From Halocaridina rubra (Eukaryota > Arthropoda > Malacostraca > Decapoda > Atyidae): a DNA stretch of 64,000 bases. This document shows positions 44,082 to 55,193 of this stretch, piece after piece (the first letter of the stretch is position 1; each line of letters begins with the position of its first letter). The notes below the pieces were generated by a model, which saw only the letters and a list, made by a program, of their open reading frames with translations, searched no databases and had not been told where the DNA came from. The DNA is taken from positions 92,660 through 156,659 of the forward strand of contig JAXCGZ010007632.1 in assembly GCA_037179515.1 (NCBI GenBank). The letters run 5' to 3'. A program made the translations under genes and the position numbers.

Positions 44082-46109
44082 TTGCTTGCCTCCATGCCAC
44101 CCCATCTGCTCGCCCTGGTGAATGAACTCGACCACAGGCAACTGAGGGGCTACGAAAAAGTTAAAAGCATACTCTTTGCCACGCAGAACATTTTGCCAGC
44201 TGAGTGTCATGCTAGGTATGTCTCCGCATTCCCACTGAAGGAGGAGAACTGTAGTACCTTTAGCAAACGCAAGTCTCGCCTCTTTAATGACTGGTTGCAA
44301 ATTGCAAAGTGTCCTCATGAGAAGTGGTATCCATTCTTGATGTTTGACTCAATTGCCAATTACCTCCCTACAGATGTTGTTGCATATGTAAGGACTCAGC
44401 TTAAAGATACGATAATCTTCGAGAAAAGTTTAGCTGCTGTGGATGAGTACCTCCAGCACAACCAGCCTGAAGTACGTGTCTGTGACCTTATAAGGGCAAG
44501 AAGGGCCGATCCCAAGGCTCGTCCTCAGAGTGTCATCTCCACCGCAGCAGGCCATGATTCTCACAGGAAAGGAGATTGCAGGAACGGGAAGCACAAGAGC
44601 CCCTCTCAGAACTTCAATCATCAAGCTCATCCTCCTCACACTCTTAAGCCTCATTACAGCCAAGCACCCACACTCAAGAAAGACAACTCGGTAAGACGTA
44701 CGCCTCAGCAGTTCAGAGGCAGGGGCAATTACCCTGCTCCACTTTCCCAGGGTTTTCAGCCGAACTCTAAGAGCCACCACACTCCCCCTCACAGTGGCAG
44801 CCCGCATAAGCGTCTGGTCACTCACTCGGCCCATGTCATACAAACAAGGCCAGAAAGGGCCACTGAGGATAACGCCAAGGAACTACTGTACAAACTTGCC
44901 AATGTGAAATTCACCAAATATGATGATCCCGAGATGATCACAAAATGCCTAGGAACCATTAATGGTGTGGATGCTGAGATAGCCCTCAACACAGGGGCCA
45001 GTGGCATATTTGTTGATGAGAGATTCATCAGGGATGAAGATTTCACCGGCAAAGTCGTTCATGTGCGGGTTGCTGAAGGAACACCTCAGATACGACGCTG
45101 CTGTGTCATTGACCTGGATTGCAAATACTACAAAGGAAATGCCCCAGCTGTGGCATTGATTGGGCTTATGTACCCTGTCTTGCTGGGTCTTGTTCTGAAC
45201 CTAGCTCCTATCTTCCAAGCCGACCTCTATCATGAGAACATTTCTCACTGGAACATCCCTTGGGTGAAGTCACAACAAGCCATTTCAGTGGCAACTGCTG
45301 GCTCTGACGCCAGCAATTTGGTCGATTCTCCGACTGACTCTATTGAGTCTGCCGCAGTTAGTACCCATAATGCTGAATGCAGAGAGTTTCCTCCTCCTTC
45401 ACCAGATGATGCATCTTTAGAGCCACTGATGTCCCGTCCAGACTTCACCAAACTGCAGCAAGACTGCCCCAGCCTCAAACTCTGGATGCAACAGGCCACC
45501 GAGGGAAGAACCTTTACGGTGAGAGGAGGAGGCCAGATCACTTACACCCTTGAAGATGGAGTCCTTCGTAGGCATGTGACTAAAAATGGCCACACCTTTA
45601 AACAGTTGGTGGTGCCCACTTTGTTGCATTGCCAGGCTATGTATGTGGCACACCATTTACCTCTGAGAAGACACAGAGGCAGAGCAAAAACTTGGCACGC
45701 CTTTCAGAAGGCTTTTGCACGGCCAAACATGCATGCCGAGGTAGACAGATATGAGGGCTCCTGCCCTGTCGGTAAATCCACCTCTACGGCACTGGTACCA
45801 AAAGTACCCATGGGCATAACTATGCTCTTAACAGAGCCACTTTCCAAGGTCACCATTGACATATTAGGTCCTAATAACCCTGCTTCGTCCACAGGGAAAC
45901 AGTTCCTCCTGGTATGTGTCGACTTGGTAACAAAGTACCCAGATGCAGTGCCGCTATCTTCTATCACGACTGAAGCAATTGCTCAGGCCCTATTTGAAAT
46001 CTGCTCCAGTGTCGGCCTCCCTGAGCAGGTCACTTCTGACAATGGAAGTCAGTTTACAAGTAGGCACTTTGAGGCTTTCTGTTACCTCTTAGAAATGAAG
46101 CACGTATGA
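44082..46109 (+). pseudogene. gag-protease-integrase polyprotein, Gmr1-like copy 2
   Basis: 675 codons in one frame. Residues about 1-150 are capsid-like (LLALVNELDHRQLRGY, VDEYLQHNQPEV). Residues 150-260 are His/Pro/Ser/Arg-rich, without a CCHC knuckle. Residues about 285-380 are the retropepsin: the active site reads ALNTGASGIFVDE, so the catalytic Asp of DTGAS is Asn. Then come a linker and the integrase Zn region (about 505-560) ending SCPVGK, where the family has CPVC. The integrase core starts with VTIDILGP and TSDNGSQF, two of three acidic residues. The frame ends at 46109 just before the third. Protease and integrase are thus fused to gag, upstream of RT. Confidence 0.88.
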
Positions 46110-46660
46110 TTGTCTATCATGCCCAATCAAATGGAGCATGTGAACACTATAACGGGACACTAAAGCAATGTTTGCGCAAGACGGTAATAGATATAGCCAC
46201 GCAGTGAGACAAGTACGTCCCTGCTGCACTTTTTTCCTTCAGAGACATGCCCCACAACACTACTGGATACTCGCCTTTCGAGCTGATTTATGGTCATAAG
46301 GTCAGAGGCCCAGGGGACTTCTTGACAGAATATTAGGACTCGTTTACCGTTGAGGATGATGATAGGGATGTCCATGAATATATTTTGAAATTTTCGTCCC
46401 ATCACAAAAAGGTCTAAAAAATGGCACAATTAGCCATTAAGGGTCACCAGCAGACCGCCAAGCTCTTCTATGACAAGTGTGCTCGGTGTCGTGCCCTGAC
46501 ACCTGGAGATCAAGCTCTGTTACTTCTTCCAACAGATACTCGCAAGCTAATGCTATGCTGGAAAGGACCGTACACTTTGGTATACCGCATGACACCCCAA
46601 CAATTATGTGTTATATGTTGATGGCAATAATCAGAAATACTACATTAAACAGCTGAAGCT
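46110..46660 (+). pseudogene. Integrase C-terminus with GPY/F module, Gmr1-like copy 2
   Basis: Continues the integrase after a frameshift: the glutamate region NGACEHYNG (about 46130), then a stop at 46205, PHNTTGYSPFELIYGH, further stops near 46335 and 46417, and a 66-codon stretch (46421-46621) with LTPGDQALLLLPTD and MLCWKGPYTLVYRM. The GPY/F module is diagnostic of gypsy-type integrases. That it precedes RT confirms the unusual domain order. Confidence 0.85.
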
Positions 46661-47890
46661 TTATCGTGAGGACCCGAAGGCCCACAGGGATCCAGTGCTG
46701 GCACTCTCAGCAACCCCTATAGGTGCCATCAGCATTAACATTACCTCCGAGGCTGCAGCAACACAGGTGCTCCATTATAGCTAACCTTTACCTCATATAT
46801 TCAAGGACTCTTCCCTTGCAGTGGAGACAGACTTACGGGATTGGAGATATTTCGGAAGAAGCCCCTCTGGCTGCAGCCACCATCCTCGCAATTGAAGACA
46901 TAACCTTAACTTTTGATGATGGTAAGGATCCTGCCATTCCCACACACCAAAATGAAACTGTGAGTAATTGCATTATTAACTCCAGACTTCAACCGAGTCA
47001 ACGGGAACAGCTGAAGAAGCTATTAGAGGACTATGAGAACATCTTCAATGACCTACCAGTCACTACCGCTACCCTTGAGCATCATGTCAGATTGACAGAC
47101 CCAGAGCCATTTTGGCATTCCTATGGCCTTCCCCACCAGCTGTCCATATAGCTGAAGGAAGATTTTGACACTTGGGTCCACCTCGGAATAGTTGAAAAGA
47201 GCATTTCACCTTGGTGTTTGCCATCACTGACAGTGTGTAAGCAAGCTGGCAGTCACAGGTTCAGCCTTGACTGTCTAAAGCTTAACTTACATACAATCTT
47301 TGATGGAGAGCCCATTGTCGACGCCGAGCATATTTTCTCGTTACTCTCCTGAGCCCGCTACCTGTCCAAATTGGATCTGGCCAGTGGATTTTGGCAAGTC
47401 CCACTGAGCGAGACTACCAAGCCTCTAACAGCCTTTTTTCCTCAAGATACAGTCTATGCCAGTTCAGGGTCATGCCTTTTGGTATGGCGAATGCCCCTGG
47501 CTGCTTCAGCGGACTCATGGGGACAGCATTGCAGGACCTCGACAATGTTTCATGCTTTACAGATAACATCCTAGTGCATTCTCAGGATTGGTCATCGCAC
47601 CTCGCAACTTTTCACAGAGTTCTTGCTCGTCTGAACCTGCATGGACTTCATTTAAACCCTTGCAAATGTGTGACTGGTTTCACACAATTGCAGTATGTCG
47701 GCAACTTGATCGGAAAAGAAGTTATGTCCTCTTTACAGGACAAGGTGCAAACTATTAAGGATATGGAGAAACATGCTACTATCGCTCAACTGAGATCATT
47801 CCTGGGTGGTGTCGGCTACTACCAATGGTTCATTCCGCCCTTTAATACTATCGCTGCCCCTTTGCAACAAATGACCTCTTCAAAGCACCA
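46661..47890 (+). pseudogene. Reverse transcriptase, Gmr1-like copy 2
   Basis: RT begins with a spacer (46723-47151) containing REQLKKLLEDYENIFNDLP and TATLEHHVRL. A stop at 47149-47151 and another near 47350 precede ARYLSKLDLASGFWQVPLSE. After a frameshift near 47430 the palm continues (47391-47975 frame): FRVMPFGMANAPGCFSGLM and the box CFTDNILVHS, where YxDD is expected; then LHLNPCKCVTGFTQLQYVG and LRSFLGGVGYYQWFI. The joint to RNase H is deleted near 47885. Confidence 0.86.
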
Positions 47891-48288
47891 TGCTCTTGCA
47901 AGCCCAATTAGACATCTCAGCAGAAGTAGCTCCAGTGCAATATGCAAGCCGCAGACTTCACCCTGCAGAGCGTAATTACTCCACTGTGGAGAAGGCAGCT
48001 CTGGCCGCATATTTGACCATAAATAAATTTGAAGTCCATCTGTATGGCCGACATTTTACACTGAGAACAGACCACAGTTCTCTCCTATATTTACAGACTG
48101 CAGACAATCTGAATCCTCGCCTGAAAAGGTGGTCACTTTACCTGAATCTTTTCAAATTCACTGCCCAACATGTTGATGGAAAGGACAATGACCTCACTGA
48201 TCTACTAAGTCGACGATCGTTTCCCTCAAATAAGAAAGCTGGTGCTGCTAGCTTCAGTGTGACTAATCTGAAAAGATTACTTCTCTGA
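47890..48288 (+). pseudogene. RNase H, Gmr1-like copy 2
   Basis: 132 codons. The first catalytic strand is lost by deletion, but the glutamate helix (NYSTVEKAALAAYLTINKFE), TDHSSLLYLQT and the terminal VDGKDNDLTDLLSR remain. It is the last coding unit: no env and no second integrase follow. Confidence 0.85.
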
Positions 48289-48695
48289 TGTGCTGTTTAT
48301 TTTTATGTTTATCTTTTATGTCTTTAATACTGTACTTGTTTATTTTAACTCACAAACGTATTTCAATTTGTATGTGTAAAATGGGTTTTACTTAGTTATC
48401 TTAAGCGTAGTTTGTTTATGCACTCTTGTGGAACGTATCCATGTGTATTAACGTTATTCTTAATGAAAGACAAAGAAGATGAAGAATATTTCTTTGATTG
48501 TAGTTTTATATTTCCCTTTGTGGGACTCTGAAAGCTAGAACATGGCGGAAACATTTAGTTTAGTGTTCAAAAGCTGAAGCTGTCATAAATCCAGTTGCCA
48601 CTGTTAACAACAACTTGGTTAAAAATTTTCCTTTTATGGATATTGTATTTTTTTTTATTATCTTATTGCCTTATGGCATGTGAAGAATTCTTAAA

Positions 48696-48900
48696 TTTGT
48701 TCCGTTCCGGTTTTACGTCACAGACTCCCTTTTCTACCAAGGGCTAGGACGGTTGCCTTCTTGCGAAGGACTTGTTTTGGCAGATGTAATCGTTACCCTG
48801 AGTGCATGCCCTTGCTAACCTCATACCGTGACAGGGCGCAAACCCTCGACCTGATGCCTCAGAGTCGCAGACACTACCGCTTGAGCCACGGTGACTACTT
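48696..48900 (-). mobile_element. tRNA-derived SINE, unit 1
   Basis: On the minus strand it begins GTCACCGTGGCTCAAGCGGT, with a pol III A box (TGGCTCAAGCGG, 48878-48889) and a B-box-like GGGTTTGCGCC near 48840. It then passes into a tail with TTTTGGC... and CCGGAACGGAAC. Together with unit 2 it is bounded by AGAATTCTTAAA (48684-48695, 49133-49144), and copy 1 shows the empty site near base 73. Confidence 0.75.
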
Positions 48901-48914
48901 AAAAATTCCTTAAA

Positions 48915-49132
48915 TGTAGACGAGTCAACAGACAAAGGTTTCGGTTTTACGTCACGATCTCCTTTTTCTACTAAGGGCTAGGATGGTTGCCTTCTTGCGA
49001 AGGTCTTGTTTTGGCAAGTAATCATTACCCTGAGTGTACGCCCTTACTAACCTCAGTCCATGATGAGGCGCGAACCCTCGACCTGCCTCCTCAGTCGCGG
49101 ACACTACCATTTTGGCACGGAGACTACTAGAA
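48915..49132 (-). mobile_element. tRNA-derived SINE, unit 2
   Basis: Same SINE in the same orientation directly beside unit 1, with a B box GGTTCGCGCC and a more decayed A box (TGCCAAAATGG). A partial target copy (AAAATTCCTTAAA, 48902-48914) lies between the units, so two separate insertions at one A/T-rich target are likely. Confidence 0.75.
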
Positions 49133-49529
49133 AGAATTCTTAAACTTAAATATTGATATTCTCTGATATTTAATTGCGAATTTAATTTTCTTGAATTTTG
49201 AATTTATTCACATTCCATTTATGTTTTGCATGTCATTTAATGTTGTTTTTTTTTATAAGAATTGTTCACTTTACTGATAGTATGATATGTTCCTGTGGTG
49301 GGTCCCATTTTTTGTTGCTGTTCATTTTTTCTTTTCCATTAGAATGAACTCTCATCCCTTATAATAACACTGAAGACACCATCACTTCCTCTGTTCTTTT
49401 TTTGCCTTCTGTAGTGGAATTTTGTTAATTCAATATTCTCTGAAAAGGTCCTTTGTGAAAATGTTTCGCTCAAAGTCACCAGAGGCTGTAGTGGAAGCCT
49501 TATTAGTTAATTTAGTAACTATTAACTGT

Positions 49530-52500
49530 AACCCAGCCTCTGGGTTGCTAGAAATAGCAGCCCAGTGCCGGTCCCAAGCCCGGAAAAATGGGGAGGGTTG
49601 GCGTCAGGAAGGGCATCCGGCTGTAAAACCCTTTTGCCAAAACCCATGGATAGCAGTCGAGAGAATACCGAAGATGGCCAGGGCGTACCCCGCTCACGCG
49701 ACACACAGAGGAGCCCGACCTCTGTTGAAACTGGACGAGGGTTACCGCATCAATATGGACGGGTGCGGCTAAAGAAGCGAGTCCATACCCTGAGGATTGC
49801 TACTCTTAACATCGGTAGCATGACCGGTAGAGGAAGAGAAGTTGCGGATTTGATGGAGAGAAGGAAGATTAACATACTGTGTGTACAAGAGACAAGATGG
49901 AAAGGAAATAAAGCGCGAGATTTGAGTGGAGGCTACAAGTTGATATACAGTGGAGCGGATGAGAGAGGAAGAAATGGAGTGGGTGTGGTGCTAGACCCCC
50001 AAACCAAGGAGGAGCTGGTGGAGGTGGTGAGGAAGAGCAGCAGGATTTTGAGGATCAAGTTGGTATATGGTCAGGAAGCAATAAACGTGATCAGCGCATA
50101 TGCCCCCCAAGTTGGGTGCGATGACGCAGAGAAAGAAACGTTCTGGCAAGAAATGGACGAAGTACAGAGGGAGGTCCCGCCGGGGGAGAGGTGTGTCGTG
50201 GGCGGCGACTTAAACGGGCATATAGGACATGACAACGATAGAGTGAGACGAGTTCATGGAGGCAAAGGTACTGGAGTGAAAAACCAGGAGGGGGAGAGCG
50301 TGCTGGAATTTGCCATAGCATTTGACATGGCAATCCTGAACACGTTCTTCATGAAAAACAGCTACCGGACATACAGGAGTGGTCCCAGAGAGAGTCAAAT
50401 CGACTTCCTCCTGTATCGAAGAGAAAACATCCGAGAAGTGGAAGACTGTAAAGTAGTACAAGGAGAGAGTGTGGGAGCGCAGCACAGCCCAGTTGTGGCG
50501 AAGCTGGTTGTAAGGACGCGAAGGACTGGAGTCGAGAGGGGAGAACCTAGGATCAAGTGGTGGAAACTCAAGGATGAAGTGGTGCGGCAGGAGTTCAAGA
50601 GGAAAGCACTACATAGGATAGAAGAGGCAGAGGAGGTGAATCAGTGGTGGAAAAGGAACAGTGAAGTGATCAGGAGTACGGCAGAGGAAGTCCTCGGAAA
50701 GTCATCTGGAAAGAAGCCGAGAAACGGAAAAGAGTCTTGGTGGTGGTCCTCAAATTGCAAAGAGAAGATAGAAAAGAAGAAAGAGATGAAGAAAGCTTAC
50801 GACAAGGAAAGAACAGAGGAGCGTAAAGCTATGTTAAAAGATGCAAATAAGGAGGCGAAGAGGGCTGTAGCACAGGTGCGTGCTGCAGCACTGCAGGATA
50901 TGTATGAGAACCTTGAAACAAAGGAGGGACAGAAGAGAATCTATAAGTTAGTAAAAGAAAGGAACAGATCGACAAAGGACCTAACATCAATAAAGCAAAT
51001 CAAGGATAAGAACGGAAGAGTGCTTACTGACCCCGACATGATTAAAATGCGGTGGAGGGACTACTACGAAGAACTTCTAAATCAGGAAAATCCAAGAATA
51101 CGATGAGGTGAAGGAGTGGGAATGGAGGGAGAGGTAGACGCTGTGAGTGAGGCGGAAGTCAGAGAAGCGTTGAAGAAGATGAAAAATGGAAAGTCAGTAG
51201 GGCCAGACCAGATTCCTGCAGAGGTATGGAAGAGTTTAGGCGAAGAAGGGATATGGGTGCTGACAAAGTTCCTGAACATGGTGATGAAGGAGGAGACTAT
51301 CCCGAACAAGTGGAGAGATAGTATAATGGTACCGATTTTCAAAGAAAAGGGAGACATCCAGAGTTGCAACAACTATAGAGGAATTAAGCTAACATATCAC
51401 ACTATGAAGCTGCTGGAAAGAGTGTTGGATAAAAGGCTGAGGGAGGAGACAGAAGTTTGTAGTGAGCAGTTTGGTTTTATGAAAGGTCGAGGAACAATGG
51501 ATGCAGTATTCGCAATGAGGCAGACAATGGAAAAATATAGAGATAAGCAAAGAGGACTGTACATGGCATTTATTGACCTGGAAAAAGCTTATGATCGGGT
51601 CCCGAGAAGCGAGGTGTGGAGGAGTATGAGGTCGAAGGGAGTGAAGGAGAAGTATGTCAAGATAGTTCAGGACATATACAGGGAAGCCACAACAAGAGTA
51701 AGAAGTACAGTTGGCACTACAGAGCCTTTTCAGGTGAAAGTTGGACTCCATCAGATCAGCTCTTAGCCCCTATCTATTTAACCTTCTCATGGATGTGATG
51801 GTGGAGGAAGTGACAAAGGAGGCACCATGGAGCATGCTCTTTGCAGACGATATTGTTTTGGTCTCTGAGAGCCGTGAAGAATTGCAAGAGAGGTTGGAGC
51901 TATGGAGGGGTTTGCTGGAGGATTACGGATTGAAGGTGAGCAGACAGAAAACGGAGTACCTGGAGTGCAATGTGACACAAGGAGGCGACCTGTTCATGCA
52001 AGACCACAAGCTCCCAAAGGCGGACGCCTTCAAATACCTCGGCTCCTACGTAACGAAGGATGGAGACCTAGAGAGAGAGATTGATCATAGGAACCAGGTA
52101 GCATGGAACAGCTGGAAGAGAACATCAGGGGTGCTATGTGACAAGAAAATCAGTGCTAGAGTGAAAGGAAAAGTGTACAAGTCAGTTGTGAGACCAGCGT
52201 TGCTGTACGGTGCGGAGACGTGGCCGGTGAAAAAGGTTCAAGAAAGGAAGATAGATGTCGCAGAAATGAGAATGCTGAGGTGGATGTGTGGGGTGACGAG
52301 GGAGGACAGGATACGAAATGACCAGATCAGAGGTACAGTGAAGGTGGTGGAGGCGTCGGCGAAAGCGCAGGAGAGGAGATTACAGTGGTTCGGTCATGTG
52401 AAGAGGAGAGAAGAAGACTACGTGGGTGTGAGAGTGATGGAGATGGACGTGGAGGGCAGATGTAGACGAGGAAGACCTAAACTACGGTGGGAGGACCGAC

Positions 52501-52626
52501 TGAAGGAGGATCTCAGAGAGAGACAGCTGGAGGAGGAGCAAGTGATGGACCGGAACCAGTGGAGACGACTAGTGAAGAGATGCGACCCCATATGAAAATG
52601 GGAACGCAAATAGAGGAAGAAGAAGA
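49530..52626 (+). mobile_element. Full-length RTE LINE, 16-bp target duplication
   Basis: 3,097 bp, bounded by AGTAACTATTAACTGT at 49514-49529 and 52627-52642. The first bases form a small hairpin (AACCCAG/CTGGGTT). The 5' UTR (CCCAAGCCCGG, GGCATCCGGCTGTAAAA) and the 3' end in GAAGAA repeats are typical of RTE elements. One long ORF covers endonuclease and RT. Few lesions, so younger than the host LTR. Confidence 0.93.
49565..52595 (+). pseudogene. RTE ORF2: endonuclease and reverse transcriptase, two lesions
   Basis: Frame open 49565-51103 (513 codons) and, after a TGA at 51104-51106, 51116-51766. A small deletion near 51752 shifts the frame, and 51741-52595 continues in another. Endonuclease motifs: TLNIGSMTGRGREV, CVQETRWKG, VGGDLNGHIG, SQIDFLLY and AQHSPVV. 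RT motifs: KSVGPDQIPAEVWK, FIDLEKAYDRVPR, SALSPYLFNLLMD and FADDIVLVSES. The C-terminus has LLYGAETWPVKK and LQWFGHVKRREEDY. Apart from these two lesions all catalytic motifs are intact. A close relative of such RTE proteins is often annotated in animals as craniofacial-development-protein-like. Confidence 0.9.
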
Positions 52627-52780
52627 AGTAACTATTAACTGTCTTTTTTTTCTTACTAAAATCATTCTCACTTCTTGCCTTTTGCAGATTATGATTATCT
52701 GAAATTTATATTTCAGCTAATAGCTAATTTTAAATATATCTTATTTAACATTTTTGTACGTGTAAAAAGCATGATCCCAA

Positions 52781-52786
52781 TATAAA
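52781..52786 (+). promoter_or_regulatory. TATA box of 3' LTR
   Basis: TATAAA in GATCCCAATATAAAAATATC, equivalent to 40495 in the 5' LTR. Confidence 0.55.
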
Positions 52787-54688
52787 AATATCCCTCCTAT
52801 TTCTCCGTTTTCTGCCTTTGTTTTTTTCTCATGCACGGGACAATAATCCCAGCGATGTCTGTTAGATACGTTTTTTTTACACAATTTTCTTATGATAAAA
52901 TAGCTCTTGCTGCTAAATTTTTAATAATATAAAAATCGCTCTTGCTAATAATTTGTTACAAATTTTACCCTGCTGATATGTCATTACCCTGTCTAGATAC
53001 ATTTCAGTAGCTTCTTTAGTATTTGAATAGTTAAAATGCTGTCTCCTTCAATGCAAAGAATGTTCTAGACATTGTTCGCCAGTACCCTATTTTGCCCATA
53101 GGATTTCTCGTTTTTTCTTTATTTGCTTCCACTTGTTGCACCTAAAATACTGTCTTTCCCTCGCATCTCTGCCATAATTGACTGCTAGGGGCCACCACTT
53201 GTGTAGCCCTCGAAAATTATATGAACAAGTTATTTCTCTGGATATATATCCTACAGATGACGTCACCAGGAGGTACATTGAATCGTCCTCATTTGGCAGC
53301 CAAACATCGCAAGAGGCAAGTTCTTGCCTCAGCAGTCAATCGGGAATTCGAGAAACTGGTTAAATTCATTACTGGTCAAATCCTTTAAAGGTCAAATCCT
53401 ACGAAAATTTTCTAAGCTTCCATTCCTGTACAAAACGATTTTTGTAGATTACCTAACTGGAATCTCCTTTGCCAAACTTAATTCCTTGACCTGGAAATTT
53501 CAGCCAATATACACTGATAAGAAATTTCTTTCATTGAATGTGCCAAACAAAAATCTCATCCTTAGATGATTGCTTATTACCATGTAAAAATCCATTCATT
53601 TTTCCTAACGATTTCTAATTTCATTTGACCTACTTTCTATCATCGTAAATAAATTGTTTTACGTCAAAACTAGTAAATAAAGTGATTTACTATATAAACT
53701 GCGACTACTTAATCATTTAACTAAAATGTTTTATGCTATAAACTGCAAATAATTAAAAAGTAATTTTACCCTGTTGGTTTTGCAAATGTTTCATGTTAAT
53801 CACAATTTAATGAATACATACTGTATTTATCTTGCTAATTCTTCATTCACTGGGGATAAAGTGTTTTGAGTTTTAAGTTGCAAATACTTCAAAAAGCAGT
53901 TTTTCCCATTTTGCATTGCAAATATATCTTGATAACAAAAGCTGAATGAATACTGTATCTACCTCGTAGATTCTCTCTTTATCGTAAATAAAGTGTTTTA
54001 TCATATAAATTTAAAAAAATGAATATGCAATTTTGCCCCATTGGCACTACAAACTTTTGTGGTTACCCACAATTTAAGGAATACATACTGCATTTGTCTC
54101 GCTTATTCTTCATTTATTGTGAATTAATTGTTTTCCTCTAATGCCGGCATATATATAATGGTTTTGTATGCTCTTACGGTAGCGTAAATATTTCTTGTTA
54201 GCTTTGACGAACCAATATATTTTCATCCAGCAGAATAATATTGGAAACTCATTATTTGTGTGCTCGTGCATTCAGTTTTCCCATTATTAACGGTGAGTCG
54301 TTTCTGTTTCTGTAATTGCAGTGTCCTTCATTCTTCTCTGCCTGTGTGACAGAGGTGATCGTCGAGTTGAGGCCAAAGTCTTGGCATCCATCTGTGGTGC
54401 CGGGAATCAAAATCTTGTTCACCACCTCTGGGATTCAAGGCAGCATTTCATAAATTTTAATTTTAAATTTATTCCAGCTTTCCAAAAATTAATTCAATTT
54501 TTTTTTAATGTGTCATTGCATTTCCAAAATTAAAAGAAAGTTGAATTGCGAGTTTCATATAACTGAGTAGTGGATGCATATGTAATTTGCTAAATTAATG
54601 TGTTTGTTTGTGAGTTCTTAACCGAGTTCAGTACTTTGAGTCCCCTTAGTAAAACAGAAACTTTACAACCTCCCCACTCCACATACAC

Positions 54689-54975
54689 TAAAACCCTTTC
54701 CACACTCAGAACACAAATATGACTCCTCTTTGGTATGAACCCTGACATGTGATAAGATGCCTCTAGTCACTAAAACCCTTTCCACTTTCAGAACACACAA
54801 ATGGTTGCTCTTAAGTATGAACCCTCATATGTCGGATGAGACTTCCCTTTGTGCTAAAACTCTCTTTGCATAAGCTGCAAGCATATCGTTTTTCTAGTGC
54901 GTGCACTCTCAAGTGTTGTTTTAGATGGGACAGTTTATGAAAGGACTTGTCGCATTCAGTACAGGAAAAAAAAAT
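54689..54975 (-). pseudogene. C2H2 zinc-finger gene, copy B, 5' part
   Basis: Minus-strand finger remnants continuing 39059-40285 across the retrotransposon. They match 17090-17280 and 20062-20165 of copy A: two linkers of the HTKE type and a finger with CTECDKSF near 54940. They contain frame breaks. At 54893-54897, where copy A carries two LINE pieces, copy B has the uninterrupted sequence CTAGTGCGTGCACTC. Confidence 0.78.
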
Positions 54976-55193
54976 TATCTTTAGATATCACACAGACCAT
55001 TGAAGCTGGAGTATTCTCTACAGTGCTACTCTCACTTAATTTCTCCATATTCATTACAATACTGACAAAATGTCATAATGGAGATTTGAGATTTGCTATG
55101 AACACTGTCCATGAAGACTGCTTTATAAATTATACCAAATTTTGCATCCTATCTTCAGTTTCATTTGTCTTAAACTATGTTTTCACACTACTT

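Larger units (their letters stand above)
48289..49453 (+). other. 3' untranslated region of Gmr1-like copy 2
   Basis: No ORF. Matches 1-540 of the window (copy 1) except for the SINE pair at 48696-49132. The sequence right before the 3' LTR (GAAAAGGTCCTT) is only a weak polypurine tract. Confidence 0.7.
40286..54683 (+). mobile_element. Gmr1-like Ty3/gypsy retrotransposon, copy 2 (both LTRs, TSD TACAC)
   Basis: Complete element of 14.4 kb including nested insertions, flanked by the perfect 5-bp repeat TACAC (40281-40285 and 54684-54688). The uninterrupted paralogue at 17080-17090 shows the empty site in the zinc-finger gene. Layout: 5' LTR 40286-42470, tRNA-primed binding site 42476-42493, leader to 43600, gag, protease, integrase with GPY/F, RT, RNase H to 48288, 3' UTR with two SINEs, 3' LTR 49454-54683 with a nested RTE. 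Integrase before RT is the Ty1/copia order on gypsy-type domains, as in Gmr1-like elements. Frameshifts and stops show it is inactive. No env-like ORF is present. Confidence 0.92.
49454..54683 (+). repeat. 3' LTR of Gmr1-like copy 2, interrupted by an RTE element
   Basis: TGTGAAAATG ... CACTCCACA, flanked on the right by TACAC (54684-54688). Without the nested RTE (49530-52626 plus a duplicated 16-bp target) it is about 2.1 kb. It keeps an intact acceptor (54307-54323) but lacks about 105 bp around the donor (near 53338), with short TCAA homology at the break. 52643-54683 therefore holds LTR sequence only, no gene. Confidence 0.92.

Noticed and set aside
48840..48900. Functional tRNA gene
   Set aside because: A- and B-box-like motifs are present, but the sequence does not fold into a complete cloverleaf by eye and is repeated as a SINE unit next door.
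48289..49453. env-like gene after RNase H
   Set aside because: No open frame; the region is untranslated sequence plus two SINEs.
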